Below are positions 14,337-19,163 of a stretch of DNA of 19,163 nt, piece after piece. The notes beneath the pieces are model-generated. The model was not told where the DNA came from. It searched no databases and worked only from the letters and a program-made list of their open reading frames with translations. Every line of letters starts with the position of its first letter. The first letter of the stretch is position 1. The stretch comes from JAIRVZ01 sp031553755. GTDB lineage: Bacteria; Bacteroidota; Bacteroidia; Bacteroidales; Azobacteroidaceae. The stretch lies in NCBI GenBank assembly GCA_031553755.1, contig JAVBKZ010000053.1:1-19163 (forward strand). The letters are read 5' to 3'. A program made the position numbers and the translations under genes.

Positions 14337-15558
14337 CCTGTTGATAGGAATATTGATATTCTCTTTTGCCTTTAATTCTAAAGCGGAAGAGATTGATATC
14401 AATGTCATGCAGTTGCCCAAAAAATATACTTTTCCCGATGGAACGGAAAATAAAATCACAGACGAATATCAAACATTATTTCCTTTTTGGGAAATGTTGA
14501 GAAATGATTCTGCGGGAAAACAAACAGTCCAAATAATTACCCACATCGGAGATTCTCATATACAGGCCGATTTTGAAACATCTGTGTTGAGGCGGTTGTT
14601 TCAATCAACTTTTGGAAATGCGGGAAGAGGAGTGATCGCCCCTTATCGTTTGGCAAAAACAAATGAGCCTCTGAATTATAAGATTTTTTCAACCGAAGAA
14701 TGGAATGGCAGGCGTTGTGTTACTCAAGGCTGTCTCCCTGTCGGGCTTACAGGACTTGTTGTCCAAAACATGGATTCTTTGACAGAAATAAACATAGAAA
14801 ATAAGGATAATGATCCGTTATTTAATGAGGTTATACTTTATTACGATACGGATAAATCTTATTCATTATTGGCAGATACCGGATTGTTGGATAAGAACGA
14901 AATTTTGAGTCCGTTTTCCGAACGTTTATTGTTGAAAAATCCGGTTTCCGGCTTGAATTTTCAGTTTTTTTCAGAAGAATTAAAAGATACCCGCTTTTAT
15001 GGAATGGATTTGAGAAACGGAAATTCCGGCGTTTTGTATAATGCCATCGGAATCAATGGCGCCCATTACTATGATTATACTTCCGACACCTTATTTTTTA
15101 GACAATTGTCAATACTTCAATCAGATTTATACATCATATCATTGGGAACAAATGAAGCTTACGCGAAACAATTTTCAAAGGAAAAATTTGTTTCGGAGAT
15201 AGACCGTATGATACAATCTATCAGGGAAATGTCTCCACAAGCGATGATTGTATTGACAACTCCCGCGGAAGGATGGATACGGACAAGAGTTAAGAAAAAA
15301 AGAGTTAGGACAACCAATTCGATGGTAGAAAAAATTAGCAAAACAATTGTTGATTACGCGAAAGAAAACCGGATAGCATATTGGGATTTATATACAATAA
15401 CCGGAGGAACCGGCTCCGCGAAAGCATGGTCGAAAAATGGTTTATATGCGAAAGATGGGATTCATTTCACAAGAGAAGGATATGAATATCAGGGAGAATT
15501 ATTGTTTGAAGCACTTTATAACGAATATTTGAAAACATGTTCGATATCGAAAAAATAA
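14293..15558 (+). CDS. Exported SGNH hydrolase-family protein
   Basis: A 421-residue protein with a signal peptide (MKRKKNILIY... to about Ala31, cleavage near SKA-EE), so it is periplasmic. SGNH blocks: HIGDSHIQAD with Ser88, INGAHY with Gly256, SLGTNEAY with Asn287, and DGIH with Asp388 and His391. GDSH followed by QAD is reminiscent of the PatB/Ape1 peptidoglycan O-acetyl enzymes. The Ser-Gly spacing (168) nearly equals that of the upstream protein (172), which suggests the two are paralogues with the same inserted domain, although overall identity is low by eye. ATG at 14293 was chosen since AGGGAG (14281-14286) precedes it; an ATG at 14278 would add MRENV. It overlaps the end of the upstream gene by about 44 bases and the start of the MBOAT gene by 22. 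Confidence 0.82.
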   Translation: MKRKKNILIYYKKISLLIGILIFSFAFNSKAEEIDINVMQLPKKYTFPDGTENKITDEYQTLFPFWEMLRNDSAGKQTVQIITHIGDSHIQADFETSVLRRLFQSTFGNAGRGVIAPYRLAKTNEPLNYKIFSTEEWNGRRCVTQGCLPVGLTGLVVQNMDSLTEINIENKDNDPLFNEVILYYDTDKSYSLLADTGLLDKNEILSPFSERLLLKNPVSGLNFQFFSEELKDTRFYGMDLRNGNSGVLYNAIGINGAHYYDYTSDTLFFRQLSILQSDLYIISLGTNEAYAKQFSKEKFVSEIDRMIQSIREMSPQAMIVLTTPAEGWIRTRVKKKRVRTTNSMVEKISKTIVDYAKENRIAYWDLYTITGGTGSAKAWSKNGLYAKDGIHFTREGYEYQGELLFEALYNEYLKTCSISKK

Positions 15559-17018
15559 AATCGTTATTTATATATGACCCGAAAGCCCCATTAATCTTTA
15601 GTAGTGGCTTGTTTTTATTCTTGTTTTTCGGCTTTTCTTTGTTTTATGTATTGATGAAAAAACAAAACCGGTTGAGAGTAATTTATGTGATTTTATTTTC
15701 ATATTATTTCTACTATAAATCAAGCGGAGAATATTTTATCTTGCTCTTTATCGTTTCTTTATTCGATTTTATAATCGCTAAGGTAATGAGTAGTTCTTCC
15801 GGAAAACTGAAACGAAAGGCATGGTTGATATTCAGTATTGTGGTTAATTTAGGCTTATTAGGATATTTTAAATACACAAATTTCTTTTATGAATTATATT
15901 GCGATGTCTCAACGCGAACATTTAAACCTTTCGATATATTTCTTCCCATAGGAATTTCGTTTTTTACTTTTCAATCCATGAGTTATACGATAGATATCTA
16001 TCGGGGGGAAATTAAAGCCTTGAAAAACTTTTGGGATTACGCGTTTTTTGTTTCATTTTTTCCTCAATTGGTTGCCGGGCCTATCGTTCGAGCCAAAGAA
16101 TTTTTACCTCAGATACATAAGCCATTATATGTTGATAAAGAAATGTTCGGAAGAGGTTTATTCTTGATAATGATAGGATTGTTCAAAAAGGCGGTCATTT
16201 CTGATTACATCAGCCTTAATTTTGTAGACAGGATATTTGATGCTCCGGCACTTTACAGTGGAATAGAAAATCTTTTTGGCGTTTATGGATATACTTTACA
16301 AATATATTGTGATTTTTCGGGATATTCGGATATGGCGATCGGAATAGCATTGTTACTCGGATTTCGTTTCAACTTGAATTTTGATTCTCCCTATAAGGCC
16401 GCTACTATAACCGAATTTTGGAGGCGTTGGCATATTTCCCTCTCATCGTGGTTGCGTGATTATTTGTATATTTCGCTGGGAGGAAACCGGAAAGGTAAGA
16501 TTCGAACATATTTTAATCTATTTATAACAATGGTTTTAGGTGGATTATGGCATGGCGCTTCATTGAGGTTTTTGTGTTGGGGCGCGTTTCATGGAATATC
16601 ATTGGCTCTACACAAACTATTAATGTCTATTTTCCCTTCTATGAAAAAAAGTGGAGATGAAATGAAACCCGTTTGGAGAATTTTAGGAATTATTCTTACA
16701 TTTCATCTCGTTTCTTTCGGTTGGATATTTTTTAGAGCCACTTCTTTTCAAATAGCCATAGATATGATGCGGCAAATCACCACTTCATTTCATCCTGAAT
16801 TATTTTTGAAATTAATACAAGGATACCCTTATGTATTTGCATTCATGTTTTTAGGATTTATATTACATTTCACTCCAAAATCTTGGGGAAATTTCAGCCA
16901 ACAATGTATAACAAAAATGCCTTTAGTATTAACGGCTATAATTATTGTAACTATTATCTTCTTGGTAATGCAAACTAAATCTTTAAATATTCAACCTTTT
17001 ATTTATTTTCAATTTTGA
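15537..17018 (+). CDS. MBOAT family O-acyltransferase (AlgI/PatA/DltB type)
   Basis: A 493-residue polytopic membrane protein of the MBOAT family, which moves an acyl group, often acetyl, across or at the membrane. Many hydrophobic spans run from about Phe21 to the C-terminus. Family landmarks are clear: FLPIGISFFTFQSMSYTID (135-153), FFPQLVAGPIVRAKEF (174-189), DFSGYSDMAIGIALLLG (259-275), FWRRWHISLSSWLRDYLYI (294-312) and GGLWHGAS (335-342) with the invariant His339. Length and motifs fit the AlgI-like branch used in alginate, peptidoglycan and teichoic-acid acylation. The gene overlaps the upstream SGNH gene by 22 bases, which supports translational coupling and a shared task: MBOAT brings acetyl groups out and the SGNH proteins transfer or remove them. 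The stop lies 2 bases from the stop of the convergent transporter gene, with no room for a terminator. Confidence 0.93.
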   Translation: MFDIEKIKSLFIYDPKAPLIFSSGLFLFLFFGFSLFYVLMKKQNRLRVIYVILFSYYFYYKSSGEYFILLFIVSLFDFIIAKVMSSSSGKLKRKAWLIFSIVVNLGLLGYFKYTNFFYELYCDVSTRTFKPFDIFLPIGISFFTFQSMSYTIDIYRGEIKALKNFWDYAFFVSFFPQLVAGPIVRAKEFLPQIHKPLYVDKEMFGRGLFLIMIGLFKKAVISDYISLNFVDRIFDAPALYSGIENLFGVYGYTLQIYCDFSGYSDMAIGIALLLGFRFNLNFDSPYKAATITEFWRRWHISLSSWLRDYLYISLGGNRKGKIRTYFNLFITMVLGGLWHGASLRFLCWGAFHGISLALHKLLMSIFPSMKKSGDEMKPVWRILGIILTFHLVSFGWIFFRATSFQIAIDMMRQITTSFHPELFLKLIQGYPYVFAFMFLGFILHFTPKSWGNFSQQCITKMPLVLTAIIIVTIIFLVMQTKSLNIQPFIYFQF

Positions 17019-17020
17019 AA

Positions 17021-18823
17021 TTATGATTTATTGTTGATACACCAAGCTTCTACCACATTCATCACATAATCTCCCAATTTTTCACATTCGGAAATAAAGT
17101 CCATGTAATAAACGCCATCCTGATATTCGTATTGTTTAGTATTTACAGCTTCTATATTCTGTATTTTTAAAAGATTTCTTAATCTATTTATTTCATTTTC
17201 AATGTTATAAGATTCATTGACATCATTTTTTGTAGGTTCTTTTATCTTCAAAACAGCAATCATTCTTATTACAGACTGATTAATCAACTCAATCATATCA
17301 TCCACATGTTTATTCAAATCATCAGGGAACGTACATTTAGCTTCATTTCTACGTTTAATCGTTTTTGCCAAATTATAAACAGAGTCACCAATACTTTCAA
17401 TTTCAGTAACCGCTCTCAGGATATCACGTATAACTTCTTTACTTTCAGAACTCAAACGTCCTTCCGAAACTTGATTTAAGTAACTACCTATCTCAACTTC
17501 CATCCGGTCGCTGATATTTTCATATTTTTCAATTCTTGCATATAACTTTAAAAACTGATTTTCATCCTTGATATAATATAGATCTTTTGCCATTAAAAGC
17601 ATTCTATGGGTCCGTTCGGCGTAAACAATCGTTTCATTTCGTGCTTCAAGAATAGATAATTCTGCGGTAGACAACATCCCTGAAGAAATAAATTTAAGAT
17701 GAAACTCTTCATCCGATTTTTTACCTTTAATAACTTTAGTACATATTTTTACATAAATATTCGTAAACCAAATCATTAAACAAACATTAGTAATATTAAA
17801 TAAAGTATGGAATAACGATAATGCATACGAAACAGAAATCTGTAAAGAAATCAGTTTTTCCCTTAAACCGATAAGATGAGGATCTGTTAATTCATCTTTC
17901 CCGGTAATCTGAGAAATAGTTTCAGGGTCTAACGTGCTTAAAAACTGATTTAACGCGTGAGGATCTCCATGCCCAAAATTCATTACAATGTTCGAAACCA
18001 TTTGGGTAAATGGATAAAATAAGGCCAACATCCAGGCAACTCCGAACAAATTGAATAGAAGATGTGCAAACGCAGCTCTTCTCGCAGAAAAATTAGCTGA
18101 AATTGCCGCTAAATTAGCCGTAATTGTAGTCCCTATATTTTCTCCAAGCACCATTGCCGCTGCTATTTCAAAAGAAATCCAACCCTGACTACACATAATT
18201 AATGTAATAGCCACAGTCGCGCTCGATGATTGTACAATAATGGTAAGTAATGTTCCCACAAGCATGAAAAGCAACACAGAACCATATCCCATGTTAGTAT
18301 ATCCTTGTAAGAAAGAAAGCATTTCCGGATTACTACGTAAATCGGGTACGGATGCCTTAAGAAAATCAAGTCCCATAAAAAGGAACGCGAATCCGATAAT
18401 AAATTCACCCCATGACTTGCGCCTGCTTTTAGCCGAAAATAACAAAGGGATAGCTAACCCGATAAGAGGAATTGCAAAGTCACTGATATTAACTTTAAAT
18501 CCGAAAATTGAAATAATCCAAGCAGTTACAGTTGTTCCTACGTTTGCCCCCATTATCACACTGATGGATTGCGCGAGGGAAAGTAAACCTGCGTTAACAA
18601 AACTAACAACCATTACTGTTGTAGCAGACGACGATTGAATCATTGCTGTAATTAAGACCCCGGTAAGAACTCCCGTTATCCGGTTAGAAGTCATAGCCGA
18701 CAAAATATTTCTCAACTTGTCTCCCGCTACTTTCTGTAGTCCTTCACTCATTATTTTCATTCCATACAGAAAGAGACCTAAGGAACCTATGAGTTTCAAA
18801 AAATCATAAAAAGAATAGTCCAT
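17021..18823 (-). CDS. Na+/phosphate cotransporter with PhoU-like C-terminal domain
   Basis: A 600-residue inner-membrane protein of the Na/Pi cotransporter (NptA/PNaS) family, which imports phosphate with sodium. The transport domain has the two inverted-repeat halves with the signature QSSSA at 63-67 (QSSSATTVMVVSFVNAG) and at 198-202 (QSSSATVAITLIM), each followed by a matching glycine motif, GANVGTT (92-98) and GENIGTT (227-233). Hydrophobic spans end at about 360. Residues about 385-595 form a helical PhoU-like cytoplasmic domain (for example AERTHRMLLMAKDLY, EIESIGDSVYNLAKTI), as in many bacterial members, possibly for regulation. The ATG at 18823 gives a normal N-terminus. It is transcribed toward the MBOAT gene, and the coding ends are 2 bases apart. 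Confidence 0.95.
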   Translation of the reverse strand: MDYSFYDFLKLIGSLGLFLYGMKIMSEGLQKVAGDKLRNILSAMTSNRITGVLTGVLITAMIQSSSATTVMVVSFVNAGLLSLAQSISVIMGANVGTTVTAWIISIFGFKVNISDFAIPLIGLAIPLLFSAKSRRKSWGEFIIGFAFLFMGLDFLKASVPDLRSNPEMLSFLQGYTNMGYGSVLLFMLVGTLLTIIVQSSSATVAITLIMCSQGWISFEIAAAMVLGENIGTTITANLAAISANFSARRAAFAHLLFNLFGVAWMLALFYPFTQMVSNIVMNFGHGDPHALNQFLSTLDPETISQITGKDELTDPHLIGLREKLISLQISVSYALSLFHTLFNITNVCLMIWFTNIYVKICTKVIKGKKSDEEFHLKFISSGMLSTAELSILEARNETIVYAERTHRMLLMAKDLYYIKDENQFLKLYARIEKYENISDRMEVEIGSYLNQVSEGRLSSESKEVIRDILRAVTEIESIGDSVYNLAKTIKRRNEAKCTFPDDLNKHVDDMIELINQSVIRMIAVLKIKEPTKNDVNESYNIENEINRLRNLLKIQNIEAVNTKQYEYQDGVYYMDFISECEKLGDYVMNVVEAWCINNKS

Positions 18824-18883
18824 TTTGAATATTTAGGTGTTATGTTTGATGTATTCGTTGATTCAGAGTTTATTTTCAGTTGA

Positions 18884-18914
18884 CAAAAATATAAAAAAAA
18901 GACTTCCTGTGAAA
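18884..18914 (-). promoter_or_regulatory. Promoter of the Na/phosphate cotransporter gene
   Basis: On the minus strand TATTTTTG (18891-18884) matches TAnnTTTG, and TTTC (18914-18911), 19 bases upstream, is one base off the -33 box TTTG. The leader to the ATG at 18823 would be about 55 bases. It is divergent from the plus-strand promoter at 18952. Confidence 0.5.
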
Positions 18915-18951
18915 TTTCTTTTCTTAAAGTTTAAAAAAGTTGATGAAAAAT

Positions 18952-18981
18952 TTTGTGGTTTAAAAAAAGATAGTACCTTTG
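18952..18981 (+). promoter_or_regulatory. Strong promoter reading out of the window
   Basis: TTTG (18952-18955), 18 bases, then TACCTTTG (18974-18981). Both boxes match the Bacteroidetes promoter consensus, with spacing one base under the usual range. An A-rich spacer lies between them. The transcript would start near 18987 and run out of the right edge without a coding frame in the first 175 bases. Confidence 0.7.
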
Positions 18982-19040
18982 CACTCGCTTTTGAAAAATA
19001 ACTATTAGCAATTAGTTAGTCAGAAGCACAACAACAAGTA

Positions 19041-19055
19041 GATCATTGACATATT
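19041..19055 (+). promoter_or_regulatory. Possible rRNA-leader antitermination (boxA-like) site
   Basis: GATCATTGACATATT resembles the TTCTTTGACAT-like stretch common in leaders and spacers of Bacteroidetes rRNA operons. It lies about 55 bases after the predicted start of the transcript from 18952-18981. The match is partial and no rRNA sequence can be identified within the window, so this is a suggestion only. Confidence 0.3.
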
Positions 19056-19163
19056 TTCCATAAACGTAGTACAAGAGAACAAGGTATAAAAGCTTTGGTC
19101 AATTCCGGTATATCTCAGCGATGTAGATGTACAGGTAAAAAGAATAAACGACAATAACGGGCA

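Larger units (their letters stand above)
18824..19163. other. Divergent promoter region and non-coding leader at the window end
   Basis: 340 bases without a credible gene on either strand. The left part holds the promoter of the transporter gene (18884-18914, minus). The right part holds a strong plus-strand promoter (18952-18981) followed by about 180 bases with no start codon-led frame worth reporting. A boxA-like stretch, GATCATTGACATATT, is at 19041-19055. The arrangement suggests the leader of a stable-RNA operon, perhaps rRNA, that starts beyond the window. Confidence 0.5.

Overview
The window looks like chromosomal DNA from a low-GC member of the Bacteroidota, most likely order Bacteroidales. 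Three things support this. Seven places upstream of genes carry the Bacteroidetes -7 promoter element TAnnTTTG. Most genes lack a Shine-Dalgarno sequence. Several products are lineage-typical: a long-form IspG, a TGS-domain nucleoside kinase, a lipoprotein with an N-terminal DUF4369-like region and a thioredoxin-like C-terminus, and a Na/Pi symporter with a PhoU-like tail. I could not assign a genus by reading alone.

Layout. 1-2025 is a loose, repeat-rich region with two small lipoprotein-like genes of unknown function, a cluster of short GC-rich palindromes, a C-rich dispersed repeat, and a short membrane protein gene of 47 codons on the minus strand with its own promoter and terminator. 2026-4212 (minus) is pnp. 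A divergent promoter region separates it from 4348-5490, a thioredoxin-like lipoprotein that has lost the CxxC cysteines. 5529-6171 is greA with its own promoter and an intrinsic terminator inside the leader. 6260-6649 is a HIT-family protein and 6748-8421 a nucleoside (uridine-type) kinase fused to ThrRS-like N-terminal domains. From 8555 to 17018 all genes point the same way: rpoN, gcvH, purE, ispG, then two SGNH hydrolases and an MBOAT acyltransferase. 17021-18823 (minus) is a Na/phosphate cotransporter whose stop lies 2 bp from the MBOAT stop. 18824-19163 holds its promoter and, divergently, a strong promoter followed by a non-coding leader that may belong to a stable-RNA (rRNA) operon beyond the window.

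How the genes work together. Most are housekeeping: RNA decay (pnp), transcript cleavage (greA), sigma-54 (rpoN), one-carbon metabolism (gcvH), purine synthesis (purE) and isoprenoid precursors (ispG). The most coherent accessory unit is SGNH-SGNH-MBOAT (12948-17018). The three genes overlap, and their make-up matches known envelope O-acetylation machinery, in which an MBOAT moves acetyl groups across the membrane and periplasmic SGNH enzymes add or remove them.

Intergenic repeats are the other theme. Three different short-unit families (8-mers around purE, 7-mers between greA and the HIT gene, GGC-rich palindromes near the left end) fill spacers between genes. No CRISPR, insertion sequence, tRNA or complete rRNA gene was recognised.
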